In this document: one piece after another, positions 25,385 through 39,100 of the stretch
Numbering within the stretch: the first letter of the stretch is position 1
Layout: every line of letters begins with the position of its first letter
From: Acanthopleura granulata
Taxonomy: Eukaryota > Mollusca > Polyplacophora > Chitonida > Chitonidae
Direction: 5' to 3'
DNA length: 64,000 nucleotides
Assembly: GCA_016165875.1 (NCBI GenBank)
Contig: JABBOT010000001.1
Coordinates: 12,150,540 to 12,214,539, forward strand
The notes under the pieces: generated by a model
What the model was told of the DNA's origin: nothing
Databases searched by the model: none
What the model saw: the letters and a program-made list of their open reading frames with translations, nothing else
Made by a program: the position numbers and the translations under genes

Positions 25385-27424
25385 AACATTAATATTAAAC
25401 ATGTATTATTATGATTAATAATTAAACAGTGTTAATGAAGAAAGGATTCCTACAGTGCATATATGCTTTAAAATAAATTGGAAATGTTGTGCCATATGTA
25501 CAATACGTAATTAGTTCAGACTGAAGATCTAATTGAATGTGACCAACACCTTTACACCTTGTTGTCAGTTAAGTTCAAATAGAGCCGGAAAAGTTGTCTG
25601 GTGTTGGAGATTCTCTGTGTGTACCTTGTGATGGGAGTGCTGTGTATGTAAACAGAACAACTGTCACTGGACATCAGGTTCCAGCCTGGAGTGAGGAGAG
25701 GATGTGTTCTGGTGGAAGATCCTGATAGTGCTCAGATTCTATTACACTGTAAGCATTCTGTGGAAATCTGTCATGTCAGCAGAAACTGCCAGACCACAGC
25801 CAGCTGTCAGGAGGAAAGAACCTCAGCATATATGATGGATATTCTTGCAGTATTTCTATGTATGATACCCTGTCTATGAACAGCAAAGTGTTCTCTCCTG
25901 GCTGTCATTAAGGCTAACTTGTTAGGGACAGCCAGGGATGTGGAAGTGAAGAGTGTGATTGCAGTTGGGGAAGCCTGATGTGTGGTAAAATGACATGCCT
26001 GACCCCTACATGTGCATGTAGGTCTCTGAAACCAGGGCTGAGCTCCCATTTCAGAATACCAGCTGCAAGGGCTCAAACAGGAATGAATTACATGCTGTCT
26101 GGAAACTCCCTGCTGTACAAAGTTAAGTTGGATCCCTGTGTGTTACAGTGTGGTAACTTTCATGGGCTTGACCATGCAATCTTCCATGGGTATACATACA
26201 AGTCCTTTGTTCATTGATTGCATCCCAGCATCTCATAGTATATCAGTGATATAATATTACCTGACACAGTTGGCATGGTCCCATGGCCAGATATCTTATT
26301 CTCCAAAAAATTAAATGAAAAGGCTAACTCAAAAAGAGAAAAGAAGCAAATATCAAGTTAAAAACAATCTGCGAATGCATGAAGTCAGCATTCACAGACT
26401 AACTTAACGGTTTAGTTGGCTTCTTCACAGTACAATGTGTTGAACTGGATTCTCAGTGATACAAGGTGTTTGAACCAGCTTTCTCTGGCATTTATTGATG
26501 TGGTCCAACTTGGCTAACAGACTGTCCAAACCATTGCTTGTCCTCATAGTTGGTAGGATACATGTAAGCAGGTATAGTTTTGTGTAAATGAGGCATAAAA
26601 CTGAAGCTGAGAGGACTTTGAATGTGTACATGTATCACTTGGAAATGGTGTCTGGATAGCCTGAGAGCTGTGAAAACAGGAGAGGCCTACGTGTACATGT
26701 ACACGAACTGTCACATCCGAGATCGGTCAGAATCTCCATATGTTAATACAGCAGTTTACTGAGGATGAATTGTTCCTTTGCCTAGCAGAATAATGCTGGT
26801 GATGACTTACTCAGCACAGATCTATCTGTTTATGTAATTACATTCATTTGTCAGATTAGGGACTAACTGAATCATAATTTCTATCTGTAATTTACAGCTG
26901 TGGTGTAGAATCTAAGCTGCGAGTGCAGATGTTTCTTATCTTCTGGATGCCGTGGAAAAGGGTTACAGTTAGCGTGTGACTAGCGATTACAGGTGCTAAT
27001 CATCTTCAGAGATCAGATTTATTGACCAATGAGTGCTCTATTTACAGATGTACATGTATCATACCAGTAAACCTGCTTAAACAAAGACCAATTGTTGTGG
27101 AATTGTGAGGTCAAACTTCACAACAAATTTGTTATTATGGCACATCTGTTTATGATCATATATTCCGAAAGCTGATGTTAATGTCAGGAGATGGACATTC
27201 AGCCTTATAGTAGTGTGCTGTAAGAGGAAGTACATTTGTAATTACATAATATGTCGGTCTACAAATAATGAGTCCATGTTCTTCCTCTTGGGCAGAGTTA
27301 ATTGCTTTTGTAACTTTATACTCTGTATATAATTTTTTTTTTGGTTTTTCACTTATGTGCTAAAGGCACTAACTATATTGTAGTAGTATGTGTACTTACA
27401 TGTGAATATTATTAATCATAACTG

Positions 27425-27517
27425 AGTTTCCGCCCACCATAATGCTGGCTGCCATCATATAAGTGAAATATTCTTGAGTATGGTGTAAAACAACAAACAA
27501 ATAAATAAATAATAAAT
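27425..27517 (+). mobile_element. SINE 3' fragment, same family
   Basis: Only the 3' end remains: CCCACCATAATGCTGGCTGC, AAGTGAAATATTCTTGAGTA, then GTGTAAAACAACAAACAAAT and an AAATAAAT tail. Confidence 0.75.
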
Positions 27518-27671
27518 ATTAATCATCAACCTTGAGCCAGGATATGTATTTGCATGTAATTACTGTTTAATGTCTTTTGCAAGGAACATAGCTAATATTA
27601 CTATCCCTGATAAAGAGGGTCTGCAGCCTGTTTCTCTAAGCCTTTTTGAGCTGTTGTTAAAAATTTTAACA

Positions 27672-27702
<31 letters not shown>
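27672..27702. repeat. (TA)n microsatellite
   Basis: About 15 TA units in an AT-rich stretch. Confidence 0.9.
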
Positions 27703-27704
<2 letters not shown>

Positions 27705-29689
27705 AGCATAAATTAAAACAATTGATGTTGGATGCTCAAACGTAGCTGAAATTGTACCATCACTAAATAGAATCAGGGATCAAAATTTTGTTGGTTTGCT
27801 ACATACACTTCATTTGGATTAGAATTTGGAGTTTGATTTGGATTACAATTTTGGATTAAAGAGTTTAAATTTGGATTACAGCATAAAAGAGTAAAAGCCC
27901 AATGTGACTGTGTTGTCTGCCAGTACAGAAGCTAGCTCAAGGGACACTACTCTGCCCTGTTGTGAAGGCCTATAGGCCCACAACACAAGCAATACCAATA
28001 ATTGCAGAAAACATAAGTGGTAAAAGGAACCAGCTGCAGCAAATATGTTTGTGTTCACTTTGCTTCAGAAACACTGCTGAGAATATTGGTATTCACTGAT
28101 TTACCACTAAGGTAGTGCAGATTTCAGTAGTCACAATGACAATGTGTAAAATAGTTCCAGATTACCTGATCGTGATGCAGTGACACTAGTTAGGCATTTA
28201 CATGTACTTCATTGATGGCCCGAATGAAGACGACAGAAATGCTGTGCATACATGTAAATAGTGAATATTTTGCTCAGCATATGTTGTACATATTAATTTG
28301 GTTTGATAGAATAACTAGGCCATTCAGTGGAAATAAATCTCCCTTTGATGGAAGAGAAGATTCAGGAGTAAGCAAAATATCATGTTAATGACAAGTGATG
28401 TTTTTGCTCTTGTTAGGTTTACCTGGTTACAGCTTGTCCGTTTCATTCAGCTACATGTGGCTGGTTATAAAATCTAGCAAGGTCATGCAGTTCCCCTGGT
28501 CTGTTTATTTATAGCAACAATCAGACAGAAAGGGTGTTTAAAAATACACAGAAGCCAATCTTTTCCTGTCTGTACTTTGTCTCTCTGTGAGAGCTCTGTT
28601 ATTTTTAGACAGATAAATTAGCTTTCTGGTGCCCCTAATTATCAGTGAAAGTGGACTCTTCCATAGGTTGCCCTAACAGTCAGGATTTTTGGAGGCGGAC
28701 CTAGCTGTTACCATGGCACTCTACATGTGCCTATCAAGGTGATGATCAGGGCCGAGACATGGGTGTGGAAAGGGGTTCTTATAGGCTGGCTAGACTATTT
28801 ACACACTGGTTCCTTGTTGGCTCTGTGTCAAAGTATTTCCAAGGTTTTTCTCTGTAGGATTGTGTAATGATGTGCATACATGTGCACAGGCGTCTGTTCT
28901 TGCACATTTATTACAACTGACCAAATAGCTGTACCTCTCACAACAACGCATCTGTGTTCATAGTCACACTTATTCTCTGTTCTTGTGCACAGGTGACAGA
29001 TACAAGCTGCATTGATCTGCACATGAACCCAGGGCGTTCATTGCTCTTGTGTCAAATACTAAATTACTTTTATAATCATAGACTCCATTGATGAAATTTA
29101 TTGTTTTTCTCTCAAGACCTAACCATTGTGCCTGAAAATGGCGAAATGGCCTCCTAATAATTCTTAGAATCGAGTAGGAGCCCTCCATGTGAGCATCTTC
29201 TCCAGTTTGTCCATGGTATAATCCCATTATGTTTGCAGTATGGCAGGTGTGCTGGTTATTGGTATTGTAATAGGAGGATGATATGAAATGACTTAAAATA
29301 CATCATTACAGTTTGTACATTCAGAGGAGTTAATTAATCTACAAATTTTTGCTGCTTGAAAGCGATAAGGCCTTCTTTATTCTTTCTGTTTTTAATAATT
29401 ATTACCTGGGTTTAATTGTTCTTAAGGAGCAGTTAAATGTTTTATAAAGTATGAGAAACAGAACTGTTGTTGTTTTGTCATAGCTAAGGAGAAAAGCGTC
29501 CATTTGCCAGATTCATTTACAGTTACCTTGAAATTCAGTATGGCAGCTCTTGGGACAGGTGAACTGTTAACAACTTGCTGGTTTTAGGGGTTCAGTAGGT
29601 GTGTTCAGTTAGCTTGTCAGAGTTGTCTCCCTTCAAGTGTGCATAATGCATAAGCTTCTGGCTGGTATTCTGACTTGTTAATGTGTTGT

Positions 29690-29753
29690 TAATGTCGCCA
29701 AGATATGGCTGAAACATTGCCGCTGGGATGATTTGCCATAATCATTCATTCAC
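29690..29753 (+). mobile_element. 3' end of the second SINE family, 400 bases before the TnI start exon
   Basis: AGATATGGCTGAAACATTGC, CGCTGGGATGATTTGCCATA and ATCATTCATTC match the tail at 9970-10024. Confidence 0.5.
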
Positions 29754-30098
29754 ATAGTTAATGCAGTTTATCAAGTTTGTTCTTGATTAGCATAAATAAA
29801 TAAATCTTATATAAAACAAAAGAAATTTTGAATGTTGATGTTAACAATTTGCCCTGCGGAAACAAATGTTCTGGCTTATATAAACACAGTGGAAAGCACC
29901 AGCTGTCTGCCATAAATTCCTGATGATGGCTACATAGTTATACCAAAATGCTGAATACCAAAATGTTCACTACTTTAGTCACAGAGTTTCTCTTGTGTTT
30001 TTTTACACAAAAGTGATCTGTGGTCATAGTTCATTTTTAACCTTACATAGTGTGGAAAAAGCCTTTCTCTACAATGTTTGTTCTTTATATGTTTGTAG

Positions 30099-30181
30099 GT
30101 CTTTCGTTACACTTCATAAACACCCCGCAAAATGAGTCTGGAAGAGAGAAGAGAAGCCCGTAGGAGGAGGCGGCAAGAGGA
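30099..30181 (+). CDS. TnI: TnI exon with start codon (5' UTR tail plus N-terminus)
   Basis: The acceptor AG is at 30097-30098 and the donor gtaagt at 30182. The ATG at 30132 follows a 33-base leader and sits in a fair start context (GCAAAATGA). The coding part is 50 bases, reads MSLEERREARRRRRQE and leaves two bases over (phase 2). The start resembles that of scallop TnI. Because the leader begins at a splice acceptor, at least one non-coding exon and the promoter lie upstream and were not identified. Confidence 0.85.
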
Positions 30182-33100
30182 GTAAGTACAGTTATCTCCC
30201 CTTGACAGACCACAGTAAGCCTAGGTTTATAGCAAATGCACACATGCTAATGCATGTTTCAATCACAAAATGTTATTCACCGGAAAAAATGAAGTAAAAA
30301 CTACCATCTATTAAACTGATGGTACCACAGTTTTAAGAAACATCAATGCACCCAAAGCACATGAAATACTGTGAAATACTGATTTGTAATTTTGTTACAG
30401 GCCTTTGCACTGCAGATAGTCCTAGTAATTAGAATAGATGCATTTTTTATTGTTTATCTGTGAATTAAGTCAATTCCAGTGGCTCCATTGAAGTTAATAC
30501 ATTACTTCATTTCTCTAACAAGTCTTCTAACACATAGATACATGTATATGTATAACCCAGCTTCCTGTGATATTGGGCAAAAGTCACAGATTTGGGGAAG
30601 AAGCGTAAAGTGTGATATTATCAGATCGTAATCCTGTTTATACTCAGTAGGGGAGTTGGCAGAGACTTCCTTTGATCTGGTTCATATTTTGTCTCCTTAT
30701 CTGACACAGATTGGAAATGGAATGCTTGTGATGTCCGCTTATCAAAAGCAATATCACATTGAGGCAAATCCACATCTGTTACCTATTTAGGCTTTGAAAA
30801 ATATTTTTAGAGAATGATTCCCCTGCCCATCTCCATGGGGTTATAAAATCTGGCAATTGGTGTTCGTTGATCCGACTTAACATATACTTCTGGCATATCT
30901 GCACAGTTGCCATGGAAACCACTTACTAGATGGACCACTGGTAGAGAAACAGTTTTGCAAGCTTACACTTGAGTGGTATCTGATAAGTTTTCTATTTTAG
31001 GAATTTAGGAGCATACCTGAGAAGTCAGTCTGCTCTAACCTAATTCTGGTCAAGAAACTTGCTTCCATGATATACATGTGTAGATTTTGAGCTTTAACTT
31101 CATTGTCTAGATGTTGAGTTGGCGAGAGTTATCTCCCTTATGTAACACAAAGTCGAATACACAGTCAGTATGCACGTTCTAAATGAAATGTCAGTTATTC
31201 CTCAATCTGTGTATTTATTTATTTATTTACTTGATTGTTGTTTAATACCATACTGAAGAATTTTGCACTTTTACGGGTTCAGGAGACAGGAGTGCCCGGA
31301 GTGACAAATCCCGTGAATGTCTCCAGAATTATGTATTCACATCATGCATGTACGTGTGGTTAATTACTCAAAGTTTAGTTCTTTAGTTTTGGTGACTGTT
31401 AACTAGTTAACAATAAATAATAAGAACATTAATTTGAAGACTCATACTGAATCAGAAATACTCCAAGTCTGTTATTAGATTCAGTGATGTAACTACATGG
31501 AGATCTGTAGGAGCTCCTTACCAAGGATTCACGTTTGAAGGTTGTTTTTTTTCTTTCTGTATATTAGTTCATTTATACACCACCTTTAGCCTTTCGTTGG
31601 AAAACACATGTCTAGAAGTTATTTATAGATGAACTGGATGATATTTAAACCTGTGAGAAGGGAGTGTGGAAGACATTAGCTAGCTCCTCAGATACTACAG
31701 TGTAGACACTGACTTGATGTTATCTCACCTTGGCCAGTGTTCTTGTCAGTGTTACACTCAACTTGATTCTTGATATCTCCCTCTTGCCAACTCCCTAGCT
31801 CAAAGTATCTGTACAGTGAAGTTAACTTTGCTTTTTCTCAACAAATTGACAAGATCATTAAGGTACATGTTTATATGGTTAACAGTACTAACTAGGTTAC
31901 AGAAAGAAACAATTCTCTTCTTAAAGCCAGTTGTATGAGGATGGTAATTGTCTGACTGTAATGAATATACAGGTAATTTCAAGCTGAAGTTCCTGAAAGT
32001 AAATTTTGGGGGTTTTACTTTTGTTCTTAAGTTGCGAAGATGTTAATTTTATAATGATAATTTTAAATTATATCTTTGAGGGGTGGGTGGGTTGGGTAGT
32101 TGTTGACTACTTTCTTTGTATTTACCTGTGTTTTTCTATCACTGAAAACCGTCCGTAGTTGACCTAATTGTTTCTCCAGCTTGACAGATTACAGTTCATT
32201 TCATTCTTCCCCCTCCTCTCCCCCCCCCCCGATATACACTCATAGAATTGCCTTGTCATGCCATCTGTCTCTACCTATGTTTTAATGTTTTTCCTGTCAG
32301 CTTTGTACATGTAAATGTAACTTGTTAAATTTGAATATTTTTTCAGTAGTATTCTTTGTGAAAGACAAATTTCACTTTTCTTATGCAGATGTCTTTAAAC
32401 TGTTGCATGACAGGGATAGAGTTAAGTGTTAAATGGTTAATGTTAAGCGTTTTCTAGTTACTTTTGTTTCCACACATTGATTTCATTTTCCTATTTGCTA
32501 TTAGGCATTCTGTTTGTTCCTGAACCTTAATTTGGGAACTTTCCTACATATGGTGTCTTCTGTCTGAACTTCAATGTGGTTTAATGCATCTGCATGATCT
32601 AGTAGGTTAGGATTGTTGTTTGAATGTCTTAGCTTGAAGACACATGAAAGGTTTCTGAAACTTTACATGTGATTTAAAAGAAACAGCCCACATTTTTAGA
32701 AATTACACATTATCTGAAAGGCAGTTTTGCACTGATTCTAAATATGGTCTTCATTATTTTTTGACATTTTTACTAAAAATGGTCACTAAAATGGAAATAA
32801 AGATTGAGGTGCTGTGATGGATATTTTGGACCATTTTGAAGCACAGTCATGTCACAGATTCTTTTTAGCTGCAAAACATCCTCTGATTGCTATATGTCTA
32901 TGTTCTACATGAATGTATATATATGTAGTACAACACCTCTATTGGTATTTAATGTGGAAACAACAGCTACAGCATGTTTAGCGACAAAAATGAATCTGTA
33001 ACGTCGCTGTGCTTAAACATGGTCCAAAAAGTCCATTGTAGCACCTCAATGTTTACTTCCGTTTGAATCACTGTGAAAAAAAAGGCCAAAAAAATAATGA

Positions 33101-36100
33101 AGACTGTATTTGGAATCAGCGCGAAATTGTCTTTCAGATGATGCTTGCTTTGGAAAACTGTGACCTGTTCTTTTAAAGTAAATTTTTGCTCTTCTTTTAC
33201 TTAAATATGCTCGTTTTTTTCAATGTCTGAAGTAAAAGTTTTTTTGTCCTTTAAACTATACAAATGTTGTAGTTTGTTCACAACCGTCCGAGTGTTGTAT
33301 GTGTTGTTTGTTTGTGGCATGTTGCATGTTTAGACAAGAAGAACCGCCAGATGACTTCACTCAGAGATTGCAACAACGGAGGAGAGAACGAGAAGAAAGA
33401 TTGAAGAAGTTGTATGTGTGTGCTTTACATTCCTAACTGTCTCTCAAATGCTTGTGAAAATTTCTTCTCCTGAGTACCATAATTCTAAAGGGTGTATGTC
33501 GTAGTGAACAACACATATTGACTCATTATTTGTAAAATTATCATCACCAAGTCCTGTAAAAACCCAAAATTTTTAATTGAAATGTAGTTGTTGTTCTTTG
33601 GATAATTTCTGCTGTCTATTCCACAGCTTTCGCCTCCATTACAAGGAAAGCTAAGCAACATGTAATCATGAATCGTTTCTAAAATTTGCACGAGATAAAC
33701 CTTTGGGAAAACTTCAGGAAAATTGTAAAGGAACATTTTACAAAAACAAGTACTGTAATTTTGTTGAGAATGTTAAGTTTTGTCTCATTGTTTAGGAATA
33801 TCTGGTTGTAAAGTTTGTTTTATACACATTCAGTTAATGCCTGGTGCATTTGCATTGTTTGATGCAAGGTGTTTTTTAATATATCTGTGTCTGGGTGGGT
33901 CTCAGTATGTATATAATTCCAGGTACAGTACATGTTTTCCCATACTTTAACCTTTGTGCTAGACCTGTTTGCTGCTGTCTCGTCTATCTGTCTGTCCGTT
34001 TGTCCGTTCATGTCCAAATTTCTGCATGGTGTCGTTGATACAGAGCCGCTGATACAAACAGCATCGAGGATGATGATGAAATGGAGCGTAAGCGTCGTGA
34101 ACGAAGGGAAGCCCGAGAAGCTCGATTAAGGCAAGGCTCCTCAGTGCTTAGCCACTGAAATCTCATATGTAAATGTCATATTTTGATAAAAGCTACTGTT
34201 TCTGCCAATTGTTTTGAATGCAGGACACAAATGGCCCACATATAGATTAACTTATTGTCTGTTTCAGGAATGTTAACATGTATTTTGAATTAGATAATAA
34301 AATGTTTTAAAAAGAAGAAAAATAAGGAGGTGAACTACTATTTGAGAGTGCGCATTTTTAAGATTGACCTTGTTGTTGATGCTTGGACTACATGAAGTGG
34401 AAAAAAAAGTTAGACTTCTGCCTTTGTCATGACATTGGAAATAATTGGCAAAAACAATTTGAAACAATGATCAAACCTTTGGAAAACAAAAGAAAGAGAA
34501 GACATGAAGAGGTGCAGGAGATGAAGAGGTCTAAAGGTTGAAAAGGTTTACAATCTGCCTGTATTAAGCATGGGATGTGAGCAATTTCCCACGTGTGAAC
34601 TCTCTCCTTTCCAAGATTCTGTTCTTTGATTTGATTTGATTTGATTTTGAGATGTGACAGATTTATATTTTACAGATAACGTGATTTAGTTTTAAAGAAG
34701 TTATTTCCTGTGTGATTCCACCTGTTTGTGTGTGTTTTTTTCCATTTGCACTTTGCACACTCTTCTATCATGACATTTACATCATTTCATTAGTGAATAG
34801 AAAACTTTTTAATTCAGTGGTTGAACATACAACATTTCATGAATTAGTTGAAATCACAAAATATAACGTCATCAGTTAAGAACTAAACAAAGTTAGAATA
34901 GAGGAAGGAAATTATGCTTTTCCATTGCGGAAACTATAAATAAAAGAATCTTATCGTATTTGTTCATACATCCTTAATATTGTGGTTAGTATGTTATAAA
35001 ATTGCAATTGTGTGTAATGACAATGTCTGTATGAAAGTTTAATCTACAGAAACATTGCCTTTGTTTATTTAGAAAAACACCAAAAAACAAATCAGTACAT
35101 TGGACATACAAGAAGAACACCAATACTGTGAATCTACATCAAAAGACCAAAGTTAGACCAGTGTCGTGAAAGTATAGCAGAACAACAAAAAACAAGACTG
35201 TACCTTTGCCAAAATACAAAAAACAAATCCACACTATGAACGTCAACAAACCAATTCAGTGAACCTGTACTAAAATACCATAAACAAACCAATACAATGA
35301 ACATGTACGAAAATACCAAGCACAAACCAATGCAGTGAACCTGTATTTAATACCAAAAACAAACTAATACAGTGAACATGAACTAAAATACCAAGAACAA
35401 ACAAATACGGTGAACCTGTATGAAAATACCAAGAACAAACAAATACAATGAACCTGTACCAAAATGCCAAAAACAATTCAATACAGTGAACCTGTACCAA
35501 AGTACCAAAAAGAAACCAATACAGTGAACCTGTACCAAAATACTAAACACAAACCAGTTCCAAAGACAAACCAAAAATACAGTGACCCTGTACCAAAATA
35601 TGAAACACAAGCCAATACAATGAACCTGTACCAAAATACCAAGAACAAACCAGTGCAGTGAACCCATACCAAAATACGAGAAACAAACCAATACAATGAA
35701 TCTGTACCAAAATACCTGAAACAAAGCCATACAGTGAACCCGAACCAAAATACCAAGAACAAACCAATATGGTGAACTTGATACATTATTGGATGAGCCT
35801 TTGGTGAAAGTGGTACTGGGTGTGGATATGATGTAGCCATAGCCTGAGCGACTAGAATATTTAGCTTGGCAAAGTAGAAGAGTAGAGTGTAAGGGATGTT
35901 TTCTACACCCTGAGTCAGTGTAGTGTACATGTGGCTGATGTTGTCTTCATCTTCAGTCAGTGTAGTGGAGCATAGCAGTAGCATGTCAGTCTATGTTTGG
36001 GACTCACTGCCTGGCATGAGAGCTGCTGTCTTGTTCCTGGCATGGCTATGTGCATCACAAACGCCCAACAGCATGGTATCTTGGTCTAGCACCATACAAA

Positions 36101-39100
36101 CAGTTTAATGGTAATCTGGCTCTCTTAGAGAAACTGTTCAGAATGTCTTATGTTTAGCCATTGATTATCAGGGGCAAGGCCTCAGTTTTTGTGGTTTAGG
36201 GGTCACACATGGGACAGCCTGCTGTTATGCTGGAACGTGTTTACCTCCAGAGTGGCTTCAAGAGGCCTGGGCTAGGAATCCAGCCAATGTGCATTTAGGT
36301 GGCACAAGTTGTTCTGAAGTGTTGTATAATGGACTCATGGTCTTGATTGAACTAGCTATTAAACGAAGGCCATGTGATAAGGTAATTTTATGCCACATAC
36401 TTTCCATCAAGTGGTGTTATTTGAAAGTGTACTTAGTGACTTGAGCTGTGGATGAAGAAAGTACATCAAGGGCACAAAAGTGGCAGGTTTCAGAAATAAG
36501 TACGCTGAATCCTGGATGGCCTCCCAGTGATTGCCATTTCCCTGGGCTAGCATATTCACTGTATGAACTTTCCTACTTTTACATTTTATAATGGGTTGAA
36601 AGGTGATTTAATTGTGGTAATGTTAACGTTATCAGTTTAACAGTGAAGGCTGGAATCTGATGGAGTATCTTGTAGAGTTCAGCTAAAGGAATCTGTCCAT
36701 CCATGTTTCGCAGGGCCTTGCTAAATGTCAGCTATAGTTACACCAAAATTGCTCCTGTTTGTCACAATCCATTGAGGTTTTCTCTGGCAAACATTTGTGT
36801 TATTTCACCTGTCAGGTTCCCCATTGGAGCATTTGATACAATACAGAAACTCGGCGAAACACGCACCACACTGATTTGCAAGGCAAATCTTGGCATGCTT
36901 TTGAGAATTAGCCCTGTTGGTGTAGGTGTTGAGTTTCCAATGGTTACCCAGTCGCTGGAAGCCAGCCTCAGTTTCATAGTGAGGCTGCAGCCTTAATTTA
37001 GGCAAAAGTTTGCTTGCACACCCTGCTGGCTGTAGAGGGGATAAAAATAGAGGATGTGTAGAGAGAGGTAGTGGATACAGCTGCCATACGATACCTGGCT
37101 GTCACCCAGTGGAGCTGAGCAGTCAGAACCAGAGTAGCTGCTACCTCCTCCTCCTAACTCAGGACAACAGGTAAAGCTTCCCAGACCAAACTCTTCCCCC
37201 GGGGCCAGAGTACTGACTACAATACCTGACAGCACCCTCACACAGGTGGGAAACACAAGCTGGCTTCAGGCAGCACCTAACGGGAATTATTTACCTGTAT
37301 TTCGTGACCAATTTTCTGTAAGATTTGCTTTCTCACCTGAAAGTGAGCACCTGGAATGAGGAATATCTTTGATGGTTGTGATGTATTAGAAGTCATCAGT
37401 GGCGCCTGCTGTAATGGTGTTCACACAGATTGCTGCAGGGTTGTATTGGAGTCTTCTTTGTCAAGATCATATGATATTGGTGTCTCAGAGCTTTAGCCAG
37501 TTGTGGGATTCAGGTGTGCTTACAAATGCCTCATTTTATGATGCTGGATTTACCTAATTGTTGGATGGATTTACCTGTTCATGCTAGGAAGAAGTTATAG
37601 TTAGGGATTACGGTAACAGTGTATTCTGCATTTGTTGGAGCTATTTTGAACTTAGCGTTATTATTATTTTGGCTTGTGGCTTCTAGGTGTAGCATGTCTG
37701 ACTTGATATATGTAGTGCTTGGAGTGGAATGCCCAGTATTTTATCAGTCCATTTTTTATGAACTTGGACTGCAAAACAATTACCCTTTAGGATGGCATTG
37801 TGCTTATCTGAATTTCCTTTGCATCATGCATTTAAATGGAGTGACTTTGTCTTATGTGTCTGTAGAAAACAATGTTAATCTCTGTATTAAGTCATAGTTG
37901 TATAATCTGTTGTCTTGTCACCTGGTATATGTACCTCACCTGCAATCAGGCTTGTCTACCTGAGTCTCCTACGTCTAACCCCATAGCCCAGGCCCTGTTA
38001 TACAGTTGTACCCCCTGTCTGCCGGTAGTCACTGGGTTAAACTAGTGCCTTGTGTGGTTATCAGTATTGTACTTGTATTGATGCTCATTGTCGATGTAAC
38101 TGTGTCTGTTAGTTCCTGGTTTGTCCACTTATCCACTCAGTCAGTCATCCACCTATCCACTGTACTTGTGCTCATCCTTTACAGACACTTCTCATCCACC
38201 ACACCCCACCCCACACATACGTCATCGTCCATTGTCCCACATCACACCATGGCTCCCATCATATTCTGTTGCAGACATCAAAGAAGCTACAGGGATCGAC
38301 TCTGGTGTCCAGGTAGAGTGATGAATTAGGTCCGGTTATCGTATTGTGCCACTTGTCTTACTGTTTGTACAAGTCGCCCATCCTCATTGTTTTGTCACTT
38401 TCTAACTTGACCATCAGAGCAACAGCCGAGGGGGGAGATGCAGAGGAGGAAACAACCAGCCGTCGCAGTCGTCGCAACCGACAGGCTGAGGACGATGACG
38501 CTCCACAAGAGGTAATGTCACCAAACTGGCTGGTAACCATGGAACCCAACCGGCTGGTAACCATGGAAACAGTAATCAGTACTGGGAGGGAGAGTTCTTT
38601 CTCTTTTGTATGTTTCCTATGTCACCCAGTTCTGTGCTGTCAGTGGTACAGTCAGGATATGTCTAATGTCTTTGTCATCATCAGTTTGTGATAGTCAGGT
38701 CCTTGTTACGGTTGGTCAAGTCTTACCATGCTTGGCCTGTACCTTTTTACTTTACTTTCTGTTTCCCGGTTATTATGTGTATGTCCTTACAAGTGAAGAC
38801 TTTATTGTAGTTATGCTACTGTATTAAAGGCAAGCTCAACAGTGACTTACTTAAATGTGGGACTTGATTAGAAATGTTCTGTGACTTTTCTTGAATTCGC
38901 TGTTTTTAAAGGACTAGCTAGCCCATAAATACAAAGAATTATGAGACAAGTTATAGGAAAGTAAATGGAAAGTTTTATCTTCATTTGTCTGCCTGTTGGT
39001 CTGTACATGAGTGATCATAATGGAGAAACAAGGTTCAGTGGCTGATCCAAGGATGCCAGGTTAATTGGAGCATTAAGTGCTGTTGCTAGGATGTTAGGTT

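Larger units (their letters stand above)
22451..30098. other. region upstream of the first TnI coding exon, no coding gene found
   Basis: It must contain, or lie downstream of, at least one non-coding TnI exon, since exon 30099 begins at an acceptor. I could not pick that exon or a promoter. It contains SINE fragments, a 39-bp duplication and a TA microsatellite. Confidence 0.55.
30182..33333 (+). other. TnI intron 1 (coding)
   Basis: Bounded by gtaagt and tgtttag. It holds the foldback element at 32673 and a minus-strand SINE tail at 31205. No extra exon recognised. Confidence 0.75.
34131..38417 (+). other. TnI intron 3 (GC-AG)
   Basis: Starts gcaagg, ends cag. It contains the 38-bp minisatellite (35080-35780) and the possible alternative exon 38275-38312. 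Confidence 0.65.

Noticed and set aside
34487..34541. Purine-rich KRKRRHEEVQEMKRSKG reading
   Set aside because: Resembles the TnI extension only in composition; no acceptor and a stop follows at once.
35478..35984. Minus-strand ORF of 168 codons, Trp/Tyr/Phe-rich
   Set aside because: It is the translation of the 38-bp minisatellite; periodic and without a gene-like start or splice context.
36703..36996. Plus-strand ORF of 97 codons
   Set aside because: No family resemblance, no fitting splice sites; intronic chance frame.
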